From: JBBIJR01 sp037445875
GTDB taxonomy: Bacteria > CLD3 > SB21
Assembly: GCA_037445875.1 (NCBI GenBank)
Contig: JBBIJR010000023.1
Location: 1 to 45,232, forward strand
Length of the DNA stretch: 45,232 bases
Direction: 5' to 3'
Shown: positions 25,371 through 33,707 of the stretch, piece by piece
Numbering within the stretch: position 1 is the first letter of the stretch
How the letters are laid out: the number at the start of each line of letters is the position of its first letter
Notes under the pieces: generated by a model
The model's database searches: none
Seen by the model: the letters and a program-made list of their open reading frames with translations, nothing else
Told to the model about the DNA's origin: nothing
Translations under genes and position numbers: made by a program

Positions 25371-27188
25371 ATGCATATTCTCGGTATTTCCTGCTTCTAT
25401 CACGATTCGGCCGCAGCTCTGGTGACCGATGGACGCATCGAGGCGGCCGCTCAGGAAGAACGGTTCACACGCAAGAAACACGATGACAACTTCCCGACGC
25501 ACGCAGTTGCTTATTGCCTTCAACACGCCGGCATCCGCCCGGAAGATGTCGACCTTGTGGCGTTCTATGAGAAGCCCCTGGTCAAATTCGAGCGTCTTCT
25601 ACGCACGTACTTTGCGTATGCCCCGCTGGGTCTCGATTCGTTTCTGAAGGCCATGCCCCAATGGATTCGCCGCAAATTATGGATGCCAGAGTTGATCAAG
25701 GAGGAACTGCCGGGATTTCGCGGGAAATTCGTGTATCCCGAACATCATGAGTCTCACGCTGCCGCGGCGTTCTTCCCATCGCCCTTTCAGGAAGCCGCAT
25801 TTCTCACGATCGACGGGGTTGGTGAATGGACCACCACCAGTTTTGGAGTAGGAAAGGATAACCGGCTTCATATTGATTACGAGGTTCACTTTCCCCACTC
25901 TCTAGGGCTCTTGTATTCGGCGTTCACGTACTACACGGGGTTCAAGGTGAACTCCGGCGAGTACAAAGTGATGGGGCTCGCCCCGTATGGTGAGCCGAAG
26001 TATGTGAGTGCCATATTAGAGCGCCTTGTCGACCTCAAAGAAGACGGCTCCTTCAAGCTTAACATGGCCTATTTCAACTACGCAGCCGGGCTGACTATGA
26101 CCAATGAGCGGTTTCATTCCCTCTTTGGCGGTCCGCCGCGCAAGCCGGAGTCGCTTCTAACACAGAAGGAAATGGATCTGGCCAAGTCCGTCCAAGTGGT
26201 CACCGAAGAGATCATACTGCGCATGGCACGTCACGTTCGCAGGACGACCCAGCAGCGCCGACTGTGCCTGGCCGGTGGCGTCGCACTCAACTGCGTCGCG
26301 AATGGGCTGTTGCTGAAGGAAAGAGTCTTTGACGACCTGTGGATCCAGCCGGCAGCCGGGGACGCTGGTAGCGCCCTGGGAGCCGCTCTATTTGCCTGGC
26401 ACCAATACTTGGATAGTCCCCGAATCGCAGCATCCACGGACAGTCAGATGGGATCCTACTTGGGACCATCCTACACAGATGAGGAGATAGAAGCATTCCT
26501 TAATCGCAAGGCCATACCTTTCATGAGGTTATCCATGGACGAGCTCGTTGACCAGGTGGCCGACCTCCTAGCAAGGGAGAAGGTCATTGGCCTCCTCCAG
26601 GGGCGCATGGAGTTTGGCCCAAGAGCGCTGGGAGCACGCAGCATAATCGGCGACCCGAGGTCACCCAAGATGCAGTCGTTGATGAACCTCAAGATCAAGT
26701 ATCGAGAGTCTTTTCGTCCCTTTGCTCCCAGTGTGCTCCGGGAGAAAGTTGCTGATTTCTTCGACATGGATTATGACTCCAAGTATATGCTTCTGGTTTC
26801 AGATGTCCGCCATGACCATCGAATTTCTATGACGGCTGAGCAAGAGAAGCTCTTTGGCATTGACAAGTTGAATGTTCCCCGGTCCACCATTCCAGCCGTG
26901 ACACATGTGGACTATTCTGCGCGAATTCAAACGGTTCACAAAGACGAACATGGTCTCTATTATCAATTGGTTCGGGCTTTCTATGAGAAGACAGGCTGCC
27001 CGGTTATTGTGAATACTTCGTTTAATGTCAGAGGCGAACCGATAGTCTGCACTCCGGAAGACGCATATCGATGTTTCATGCGGACAGAAATGGACTACCT
27101 CGTGCTGGGTAGTTTTCTGATATCCAAAGAGCAACAGGTTGCATCTTACGATAGCAAGGAATGGATGAAGGAGTTCGAATTAGATTAA
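25371..27188 (+). CDS. O-carbamoyltransferase, NodU/CmcH/TobZ/SxtI family (copy 2)
   Basis: A 605-residue carbamoyltransferase of full family length. The N-terminal Kae1-like domain shows ILGISCFYHDSAAAL, QEERFTRKKHDDNFP, the metal site EHHESHAAAAFF, LTIDGVGEWTT and GEYKVMGLAPYGEPKY. The C-terminal YrdC-like part shows GRMEFGPRALGARSI, RESFRPFAPSVL and VNTSFNVRGEPIVCTPEDA. It is closer to the classic NodU/SxtI pattern than copy 1. The start at 25371 has AAGGAAC upstream. An SxtJ homologue follows 10 bases downstream and an SGNH-like gene precedes it by nine bases, a neighbourhood resembling sxtI-sxtJ. The acceptor is presumably a sugar of the locus polysaccharide, not a small-molecule toxin. 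Confidence 0.95.
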   Translation: MHILGISCFYHDSAAALVTDGRIEAAAQEERFTRKKHDDNFPTHAVAYCLQHAGIRPEDVDLVAFYEKPLVKFERLLRTYFAYAPLGLDSFLKAMPQWIRRKLWMPELIKEELPGFRGKFVYPEHHESHAAAAFFPSPFQEAAFLTIDGVGEWTTTSFGVGKDNRLHIDYEVHFPHSLGLLYSAFTYYTGFKVNSGEYKVMGLAPYGEPKYVSAILERLVDLKEDGSFKLNMAYFNYAAGLTMTNERFHSLFGGPPRKPESLLTQKEMDLAKSVQVVTEEIILRMARHVRRTTQQRRLCLAGGVALNCVANGLLLKERVFDDLWIQPAAGDAGSALGAALFAWHQYLDSPRIAASTDSQMGSYLGPSYTDEEIEAFLNRKAIPFMRLSMDELVDQVADLLAREKVIGLLQGRMEFGPRALGARSIIGDPRSPKMQSLMNLKIKYRESFRPFAPSVLREKVADFFDMDYDSKYMLLVSDVRHDHRISMTAEQEKLFGIDKLNVPRSTIPAVTHVDYSARIQTVHKDEHGLYYQLVRAFYEKTGCPVIVNTSFNVRGEPIVCTPEDAYRCFMRTEMDYLVLGSFLISKEQQVASYDSKEWMKEFELD

Positions 27189-27198
27189 GGAATAATGT

Positions 27199-27633
27199 AT
27201 GATAGCCATTCTTCGTGATATTTTGTTCGAAATAAAGCACATGGATCGTTCCAAGGCTTCGATCCGACGCTTTGGCTTCGTGCTCGCAGGCATACTCGTC
27301 TTGATATCCGGCTACCTCTTGTACAAAGCGTCAGCCAACTGGCCGTGGTTGCTCGGGGCGGGAGGCTTGTCCGCCCTGCTTGCCGCATTCTTGCCTTATG
27401 CCTTCCGCCATCTTTATGTGGGCCTGACCGCGTTTTCAATCGTCGTGGGGTACTTCATTTCCAGGCTGATTCTGGTCGCAATGTTCCTCCTCCTCTTTGT
27501 TCCTGTTGGGCTGTTGGCACGTCTTTTTCGACGGGATCTCCTGGACCAGAGGATCCAGCGAACCGCCTCCACCTACTGGATAAAGAAAGATCCCCGTTCG
27601 CGTAACCGAGAGGAATACGAGAGGCTCTTTTGA
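27199..27633 (+). CDS. SxtJ-family membrane protein
   Basis: A 144-residue inner-membrane protein with helices at about residues 25-45, 48-68 and 73-105. The conserved family pattern is clear: SIRRFGFVLAGILVLISGY near the start, then VVGYFISRLILVAMFLLLF, PVGLLARLFRRDLLDQ, and STYWIKKD towards the end. SxtJ was named from the saxitoxin operon but homologues occur widely next to carbamoyltransferases in cell-surface loci, with no established function. AAGGA stands upstream of ATG 27199. It follows carbamoyltransferase copy 2 directly and overlaps the tatC start by four bases. Confidence 0.88.
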   Translation: MIAILRDILFEIKHMDRSKASIRRFGFVLAGILVLISGYLLYKASANWPWLLGAGGLSALLAAFLPYAFRHLYVGLTAFSIVVGYFISRLILVAMFLLLFVPVGLLARLFRRDLLDQRIQRTASTYWIKKDPRSRNREEYERLF

Positions 27634-28496
27634 GTGGGACAGCGCCGAAGCTCACACACAGTGCTGCCATGAGGAGTTCCGGGGACACGACCAACGACTC
27701 GGTGCCGGGCATCGAAGAAGGAGACGCCGACTCGCCCGAAGGGTCGTCGCAGATGAGTTTCCTCGATCATCTGGCAGAATTGAGATCCCGACTCATCAAG
27801 ATGATCCTGTCGGTCCTGGTGATGATGATGGTTTCGTTCGCCTTCAGCAACGAGATCATACGCTTCCTGCTCCACCCTCCCATCCTGCTTCCGGGGCTCA
27901 AGCCACCGATCGAAATGATGCGACCCGTGATTACGCAAGTGCAAGGGCTGATGATGGTTAAGATCCAGGTTGGCCTGATTGCCGGCATCATTGCCAGCTT
28001 GCCGGTCATCTTGTTTCAACTCTGGAGGTTTGTCTCTCCGGGCCTCAGGAGGAAGGAACGACGATACGCTATTCCGATCATCTTTTCGGCCACTGTGTGT
28101 TTCCTCCTGGGCGCAGCCTTTGCTTACGTAGTGGCGATACCCATAACCCTGAATTTCCTACTTACCATGGGTACTATCGACCCCGACTTAAACATCGTGG
28201 TCGAGAACATGATTGACTTGGACGCCTACCTCGGCTTCGTCTCAGGATTCATGCTGATCAGCGGTTTGACGTTTGAACTTCCCGTATTGTCGTATTTCCT
28301 GACCAAAATAGGCCTGCTGACACCGTCCTTTATGAGAAAGTACTGGCGGCACGCAGCGATTGCAGCGCTTTTCGTCTCGGCGGTTGTGACACCGACCACC
28401 GACATGATAACGCTCTTCGTGGTTGCCGTACCCATTATCCTTTTGTATGAAGTCAGCATATGGGTGTGCAAGATTTCTGGTGGCGCCCGAAAGTGA
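27630..28496 (+). CDS. tatC: Sec-independent protein translocase TatC
   Basis: A protein of up to 288 residues with the six-helix layout of TatC, the receptor of the twin-arginine export pathway. Signatures are FLDHLAELRSRL before helix 1, SLPVILFQLWRFVSPGLRRKE with the conserved Pro and Glu, AFAYVVAIPITLNFL, LSYFLTKIGLLTP, and VVTPTTDMIT ahead of the last helix. I kept the TTG at 27630, which overlaps the previous stop and has GAGAGG five bases upstream; ATG 27669 or the ATG just before FLDHL are alternatives, since the first 40 residues are non-conserved. No TatA or TatB is present in the window. It is unusual directly behind a glycan operon. Confidence 0.93.
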   Translation: MSGTAPKLTHSAAMRSSGDTTNDSVPGIEEGDADSPEGSSQMSFLDHLAELRSRLIKMILSVLVMMMVSFAFSNEIIRFLLHPPILLPGLKPPIEMMRPVITQVQGLMMVKIQVGLIAGIIASLPVILFQLWRFVSPGLRRKERRYAIPIIFSATVCFLLGAAFAYVVAIPITLNFLLTMGTIDPDLNIVVENMIDLDAYLGFVSGFMLISGLTFELPVLSYFLTKIGLLTPSFMRKYWRHAAIAALFVSAVVTPTTDMITLFVVAVPIILLYEVSIWVCKISGGARK

Positions 28497-28506
28497 ACGA
28501 GACACC

Positions 28507-29007
28507 ATGCACCGTTTCACCGTATTGTTCGTTTCGGTCCTCAGCTGGATATCGTGTTCGGCGCCGCGGGCCTCAAGCCATCGGGTTTCTGTGCATGGCG
28601 AGGATATGCTCGTTGGAGCGATTCAACAGGAGGAACTCTTTCGCACGTTTGAAGTGTTCCGCGAGCAATATGAGGCCTACATGCCCGATGATTCTGTGGT
28701 TCACATGATCGCCGCCGTTCGCAGGGACATCCGCGTCGAAGCCTTTCTCGGAACCTGGTGCGGCGAATCCAGGGTCCACCTCTCGCACTTCCTGAAAGTC
28801 ATGGCTCGCGCGGGCAACTCGCGCATTTCCTACTCGCTGCACGGGCTCGACCGTACGAAGAAGGACCCGGAGGGGTTGACCGTGACTTTCCATATTACCC
28901 GGGTTCCAACGTTGGTCTTTCTCGAGGGTGGCAGGGAACTCGGGCGGATCACGGAATACCCTGAGGCGCGGATGGAGGACGATGTCTACACGATCATCAA
29001 GGACTGA
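28507..29007 (+). CDS. Secreted thioredoxin-like protein with a CxxS active site
   Basis: A 166-residue protein with a signal sequence (FTVLFVSVLSWISCSA); Cys near residue 17 could be a lipidation site, although the lipobox is imperfect. The mature part has a thioredoxin fold with the active-site segment GTWCGESRVHLSHF (Cys85, Ser88), so it is a monothiol CxxS type instead of CxxC. The cis-proline is in ITRVPTLVFLEGGREL. Such proteins are more likely thiol chaperones or isomerase-like than general reductants. I chose ATG 28507, ten bases after tatC; the open frame extends upstream only as a shadow. It is followed within six bases by the ArsA-type ATPase. Confidence 0.72.
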   Translation: MHRFTVLFVSVLSWISCSAPRASSHRVSVHGEDMLVGAIQQEELFRTFEVFREQYEAYMPDDSVVHMIAAVRRDIRVEAFLGTWCGESRVHLSHFLKVMARAGNSRISYSLHGLDRTKKDPEGLTVTFHITRVPTLVFLEGGRELGRITEYPEARMEDDVYTIIKD

Positions 29008-29013
29008 TCCTGT

Positions 29014-30225
29014 TTGAAGAAGCTCCGTGTCATTTTCTTTGCGGGCAAAGGGGGCGTGGGAAAGACCACCACGGCGGCCGCAACGGCCCTTCAATGCGCC
29101 GAGCGGGGACATCGAACGATCGTACTGAGCACAGATCCCGCCCACAGTCTTTCCGACACATTCGAAAGTCCGCTGAAGGGCGAGATTCGTCCCCTCTTCT
29201 CCAATCTTGATGCCGTGGAGGTGGACCCTTTTGTGGAATTGGACAATAATTGGAGTCGGGTTCGCGATTTCCTCAGTTCTCTTCTCGTATCGCTCGGAGC
29301 GGAGGAGTCCCTGGCCGGGGAGATCGCTACGATTCCGGGCATGGACAACCTGTTCAGTCTGCTGCGAATCAAGGACATTCGAGACTCCGGAAGGTACGAC
29401 GTGCTCATTGTGGACATGGCCCCCACCGGAGAGAGCCTGCGGTTGCTCAGCTTGCCGCAAGCGGTTTCCCTCGCCCTGAAAATCACGCGAACACTCGAGA
29501 AGTATCTGATTTCCCCCGTTATCCGCCCCGCCTCCAGGGTCGCTCGCCCTCTCCGACATGTGGTCGCCCCCGAGGAAGTCGCGCGCTCGTGGGAAAGGGT
29601 CCTCGAGCGGCTGCTGGAGGTCCGGGACATGCTCGAGCAACGCACCGTGACTTCTGTCCGCCTGATCGTCAACCCTGAACGCATGATCATCAACGAGTCC
29701 CTGCGGGCTTTCACCTATTTGAATCTGTTCGGAATGCTGACGGATCATGTGATCGTAAACCGCGTCTTGCCCGGGGCCGCTCGCAGCGGTTACTTCACCG
29801 ATTGGACAACGCACCAGCGGAAGCACCTGAAGGAAATCCGAGACCACTTTTCTCCCCTGCCCATCAGCGAAATCCCGTGGTTCCGGGAAGAAGTAGTTGG
29901 AATTCGCCGACTCCGTCGTCTCGCAAAGGTGCTCTACAGGAACCGTGATCCGGCCGAGTTGTTCCATACCGAAAAACCGGTTCGCATGAGGAAGACCAAA
30001 GGAGAGGCCGTGTTTGCTGTTCAGTTACCCCTCGTCGCCGAACAACATGTAGAGCTGTCGAGCCGCAGCAACGAGCTCATTATCCGCTTGAACAATCAGT
30101 TGCGAACGTATATTTTGCCGGATTCTTTTTCCGGCCTGACACCGACCGGAGCCGAATACCGCGAGGGGTGGCTGGAAGTGAGGTTCGACAGAGACTCCGG
30201 CCGGTCCCCGGGTACTCTAAAATAG
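29014..30225 (+). CDS. ArsA/Get3-family ATPase with C-terminal HSP20-like domain
   Basis: A 403-residue P-loop ATPase. The deviant Walker A motif is FFAGKGGVGKTT near the N-terminus, with STDPAHSLSDTF as switch I and IVDMAPTGESLRLL as switch II. It lacks the second ATPase half of true arsenite pumps, so it is the single-domain Get3-like form. Residues about 330-395 (EAVFAVQLPLVAEQHVEL, TYILPDSFSG, GAEYREGWLEVRF) resemble the ArsA_HSP20 domain found in such bacterial proteins. Function in bacteria is poorly known; membrane-protein targeting is a reasonable guess. No arsenic genes are nearby. The start is TTG 29014, seven bases after the thioredoxin-like stop. Confidence 0.88.
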   Translation: MKKLRVIFFAGKGGVGKTTTAAATALQCAERGHRTIVLSTDPAHSLSDTFESPLKGEIRPLFSNLDAVEVDPFVELDNNWSRVRDFLSSLLVSLGAEESLAGEIATIPGMDNLFSLLRIKDIRDSGRYDVLIVDMAPTGESLRLLSLPQAVSLALKITRTLEKYLISPVIRPASRVARPLRHVVAPEEVARSWERVLERLLEVRDMLEQRTVTSVRLIVNPERMIINESLRAFTYLNLFGMLTDHVIVNRVLPGAARSGYFTDWTTHQRKHLKEIRDHFSPLPISEIPWFREEVVGIRRLRRLAKVLYRNRDPAELFHTEKPVRMRKTKGEAVFAVQLPLVAEQHVELSSRSNELIIRLNNQLRTYILPDSFSGLTPTGAEYREGWLEVRFDRDSGRSPGTLK

Positions 30226-30272
30226 CCTCCCTCGCAACATCGGTACGGAAGAAACCAACGAAGGCCGTTTCC

Positions 30273-33200
30273 ATGAATTCCCTCCTCAGCCGCTTGCCGC
30301 TGTTCTTTGCAGCAATGTTCGTATTTCGCTGTCCCGTCGCTGCCCAGCCGGAGTCGTGGTCGCACGGCGAGCTCCGGTGGTATACGATTCGTACCGACCA
30401 TTTCGACGTTCACTTTCACGACAATCCGTACGCCGTCGTGGACTCGTTCCTGACTGGACCGGAACGAACGGCACGCCTGGTCGCCAAGATTGCGGAAGAG
30501 GTTTACGGGCCCATCACGATCCTCTACAACTACAAACCCGAACGTGTCCATTTCGTCATCCGCGACACGGACGACTACTCGAACGGAGGGGCTTACTACT
30601 ACGATAACAAAATCGAAATCTGGGCGTCCAATCTCGATTTCGAATTACGGGGAACGCATAACTGGCTGCGCAACGTCGTCACGCACGAGTTTACCCACAT
30701 GGTCTCCATACAGGCGATGATGAAGTTCAGCCGGAGGATCCCGGGCGTATATCTGCAATATATAGGCTACGAAAAAGAGCGTCGTCAGGATGTGCTGCGG
30801 GGCTTTCCGAACGTAGTAGCCTCCTACCCCCTGGCAGGCGTGGTGCTGCCGGTATGGTTCGCGGAGGGTGTAGCGCAGTATCAGCAGAAGGATCTGGACT
30901 ATGAGTTCTGGGATTCTCATCGCGATATGATCCTGCGCTCCCGTGCGCTGTCCCACCGGATGCTCACCCTGACTGAAATGAGCACGTTTGGAAAGAACAG
31001 CATCGGCAACGAGTCGGCATACAACAGCGGATACGGGTTTGTCTCCTTCCTGGCGGCCCGTTACGGAGAGGAAGTGCTTGAGCGGATGTGTCGACACAGC
31101 CGTTCGATGTTCACGACGTTTGAAGGGGCCGTCGAAAAAGCCGTGGGACAAGACCTTCATGCGTTGTACGACGAGTGGACGACTCAGCTGGTATCTTCAT
31201 ATGAACGTCACACGTCCGGTATTCGCAATCATCTCGTGGAGGGCTCTCCACTGATCGCCGAAGGAACGGGAAATTTTTCCCCCTCGCTTTCACCGGATGG
31301 AAAACGCGTCGCCTACATTTCCAACGAGGGAAACGACTATCTTAGCCAGACCGCCTTGTTTCTGTGCGATGTCTCTTCGGGACGCCGGGAGAAACTCGTC
31401 GACCGCGTAGAGGGGTCTGTCGGCTGGTCCCCGGATGGACGAAGCCTTGTTTACGCCAAGAACCTGTCTTCCAATCCATACGGATCCCAGGTTAATGACA
31501 TTTATCTTTTTGACGTTCAAAGTCGCAGAGAGTATCGTCTCACCCGCTCCCTGAGGGCGTTTTCGCCCGCCTTTACGCCGGACGGACGCGCCCTGATCGC
31601 CGTAACCAACAACGACGGTACCAACAATCTGATACGCATCGACTCCATTCCCAATGATCTACGGTCCCTTGCGTCAAAATTCCCGGAGCGCGACTTCGTG
31701 AGGAAGGGCTTGACCTGGCGCCGCATAACCCACTTCCGAGACGGCCGTCAGATCTACCGACTCGCCGTACATCCGACGGAAGGTACGATCGTGTTCGACA
31801 CATCCACCGAGGACGGGCGGGACATCGCGCAGGTCGAGATGGACGGTTCGGACCTCTCGTTCATCTGTCAGGGTGTATTCGATGAACGTTCTCCGGCCTT
31901 AAGTCGGGACGGGCGGTTCGTGTACTATGCATCCGATCAAACGGGTATCTTCAATATCTATCAACTCGACCTCCGGAGCGGCAACGCCCGGTTGCTCACC
32001 AATGTTACGGGCGGGGCATTCTACCCGACGGTGGATTCGGCTGGTAATCTGGCATTCTCCCTCTATAAAGAGGTAGGATTCACACTGAGCTATGTGCCGA
32101 TGCCGGCCGCGATCGATCCCTCGGTTGCCCGTTACAGTACCGCTAATCCCAATGTCGTTCCGCCGGTCGTTTCGTCGTCGGACAGCGTCGGCAGGCCGTT
32201 TACAAGGCCATTCTATCCCACACGCTGGCCCATCAAAACAAAGTCCTATGCCGCCGGCGATGCGCCGTCGGCCGACTCTCTTTCCCCGTATCGCACACGC
32301 TTTCTGGATTTCGCCATCCTGCCCCTGGTACGCATGGACTACGGCACGATCAAGCCCGGCTTCTACTTCTACTCCGGAGACGTACTCGGCAAGTCATCGC
32401 TGTTCGGCGGATTGATGTTTAATGTGACGGATTTCGACCGCGACTTGTTTGCCATTTACGAATACAGCGGCATGGGTCCGACGCTCTTCCTCGAACTCTA
32501 CAACGTAACCCGCGGCAAGACCTTTCGCGACGACGCGGACCCGGGAAACGAAATCAAGTATGAATCCATTATCACGAACGATTTCGAGCTTCGCGAAGCC
32601 GACGCCGGCGTGGATCTGAGCCTTTTTTCTCCGAGAGACCTACGGCTCATGTTCGCACACAGCGAATATTACGTGAAGATCAGCGGGCGGGAATTCCGCA
32701 ACGGGGTCTTCCAGCGGATTCCCCGAACCGGCGGAATCAAGTATTTCTACGGCAATGATGTTTCTGTGAACTGGAAGCAGTCCACGTTACGGCCGGCCGT
32801 GGACGGTGAGATCAATCCCCGAGGCGGGCGCAAGCTGAACTTCCGTTACAGCTACAACCTGGACAATCTGATCAAGGGGTTTGCGTTCAACACCTCCACG
32901 GGCGCCACGGACGAGCTATACGAAAAGGGGTATCACCACCGTCTTGAAGCGCGTTGGACTGAATTTGTCAGGGCGCCCGTTCGTGACCACACCCTGGAGG
33001 TCTCACTGCAGGGTGGTATCATAGCAAGCAAGGTGGATAGTTTTTACAATTTTTTTGGCGGCGGACTTCCGGGATTAAAGGGTTACTCCTACTACAGTCT
33101 TGAAGGTAGTCGTATGACCCTGGTGACGGCCACTTACCGCTTTCCCCTCTGGAGACGGATCGACCGCCAGATCGGATACCTGTACGCGGATAAGGTTTTT

Positions 33201-33500
33201 GGAGGTCTCTACTTCGGCTACGGCAATGTCTGGAGCGGAAAAACCTCCTATGCTACGCTCGAGGATTTCAAGAAAGATATCGGCTTCGAAATTCGCATGG
33301 AGTTCTATTCCTTTTACGTATACCCCACCCGCATTACGTTCGACGCCGTGTACGGTCTCGATAAGTTCTACTCGCGAGGACCGATTGTTTCCACGCTCGA
33401 CCCGTTCGGCAATGTGATCAGAGCAAACCAGCGAGTCGAAAACGGAAACGAGTGGAGGTACTACTTGACCGTTCTCTTCGGCTTTACGTTGTTTGACTGA
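30273..33500 (+). CDS. Surface protein: HExxH peptidase domain + TolB-like propeller + outer-membrane barrel
   Basis: A 1075-residue exported protein. A signal peptide (about residues 1-25) ends at VAAQPESW. Residues about 30-330 form a gluzincin-type peptidase-like domain with VVTHEFTHMVS (His138, Glu139, His142) and a likely third ligand Glu198 in WFAEGVAQY. Residues about 340-650 carry PD40/TolB-like propeller repeats, for example SPSLSPDGKRVAYIS, VGWSPDGRSLVYAK and SPALSRDGRFVYYAS. The remainder is a strand-rich barrel of the BamA/surface-antigen type, with GLPGLKGYSYYSLEG and a final aromatic-rich strand ending in phenylalanine-aspartate. I chose ATG 30273 because it begins the signal peptide. 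The role may be cleavage of envelope or surface proteins at the outer membrane. A tRNA on the other strand follows. Confidence 0.78.
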   Translation: MNSLLSRLPLFFAAMFVFRCPVAAQPESWSHGELRWYTIRTDHFDVHFHDNPYAVVDSFLTGPERTARLVAKIAEEVYGPITILYNYKPERVHFVIRDTDDYSNGGAYYYDNKIEIWASNLDFELRGTHNWLRNVVTHEFTHMVSIQAMMKFSRRIPGVYLQYIGYEKERRQDVLRGFPNVVASYPLAGVVLPVWFAEGVAQYQQKDLDYEFWDSHRDMILRSRALSHRMLTLTEMSTFGKNSIGNESAYNSGYGFVSFLAARYGEEVLERMCRHSRSMFTTFEGAVEKAVGQDLHALYDEWTTQLVSSYERHTSGIRNHLVEGSPLIAEGTGNFSPSLSPDGKRVAYISNEGNDYLSQTALFLCDVSSGRREKLVDRVEGSVGWSPDGRSLVYAKNLSSNPYGSQVNDIYLFDVQSRREYRLTRSLRAFSPAFTPDGRALIAVTNNDGTNNLIRIDSIPNDLRSLASKFPERDFVRKGLTWRRITHFRDGRQIYRLAVHPTEGTIVFDTSTEDGRDIAQVEMDGSDLSFICQGVFDERSPALSRDGRFVYYASDQTGIFNIYQLDLRSGNARLLTNVTGGAFYPTVDSAGNLAFSLYKEVGFTLSYVPMPAAIDPSVARYSTANPNVVPPVVSSSDSVGRPFTRPFYPTRWPIKTKSYAAGDAPSADSLSPYRTRFLDFAILPLVRMDYGTIKPGFYFYSGDVLGKSSLFGGLMFNVTDFDRDLFAIYEYSGMGPTLFLELYNVTRGKTFRDDADPGNEIKYESIITNDFELREADAGVDLSLFSPRDLRLMFAHSEYYVKISGREFRNGVFQRIPRTGGIKYFYGNDVSVNWKQSTLRPAVDGEINPRGGRKLNFRYSYNLDNLIKGFAFNTSTGATDELYEKGYHHRLEARWTEFVRAPVRDHTLEVSLQGGIIASKVDSFYNFFGGGLPGLKGYSYYSLEGSRMTLVTATYRFPLWRRIDRQIGYLYADKVFGGLYFGYGNVWSGKTSYATLEDFKKDIGFEIRMEFYSFYVYPTRITFDAVYGLDKFYSRGPIVSTLDPFGNVIRANQRVENGNEWRYYLTVLFGFTLFD

Positions 33501-33513
33501 GGCGACGAGACCG

Positions 33514-33552
33514 TGCAAAAACACTAAAGCCATGACGACTGGGTCATGGCTT
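33514..33552 (-). terminator. Intrinsic terminator of the tRNA-Asp transcript
   Basis: A perfect 10-bp stem AAGCCATGAC/GTCATGGCTT (33527-33552, six-base loop) lies just past the 3' end of the minus-strand tRNA. In minus-strand sense it is followed by TTTAGTGTTTTT. It could also stop plus-strand transcripts, but no T run exists on that side. Confidence 0.7.
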
Positions 33553-33562
33553 GTGCGCTTAG

Positions 33563-33636
33563 CGGGCGCGACGAGGCTCGAACTCGCAACTTCCGCCGTG
33601 ACAGGGCGGTGCTCTAACCAATTGAACTACGCGCCC
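33563..33636 (-). tRNA. tRNA-Asp (GTC)
   Basis: The complement folds as a normal cloverleaf of 74 bases. The acceptor stem pairs GGGCGCG with CGCGCCC and the discriminator is G, as usual for Asp. The anticodon arm is CCGCC-CTGTCAC-GGCGG with anticodon GTC. The T arm reads GCGAG-TTCGAGC-CTCGT. CCA is not encoded. It is a single-gene transcript with its own promoter and terminator, placed between convergent protein genes. Confidence 0.97.
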
Positions 33637-33655
33637 GTTTGATCAAAGCGGGGCT

Positions 33656-33684
33656 ATCATAGCATATTTTGCACGAAAAAGCAA
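33656..33684 (-). promoter_or_regulatory. Sigma70-type promoter for tRNA-Asp
   Basis: On the minus strand, TTGCTT (33684-33679) and TATGAT (33661-33656) are spaced by 17 bases, about 20 bases before the tRNA 5' end. The box sequences and spacing are close to consensus. Confidence 0.65.
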
Positions 33685-33707
33685 GATTTTTCTGGCGGTC
33701 ATTCCCC

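Noticed and set aside
28573..29967. A 464-codon minus-strand open frame opposite the ArsA-type and thioredoxin-like genes
   Set aside because: The plus strand carries two recognised proteins; the antisense frame shows no domain and spans two genes.
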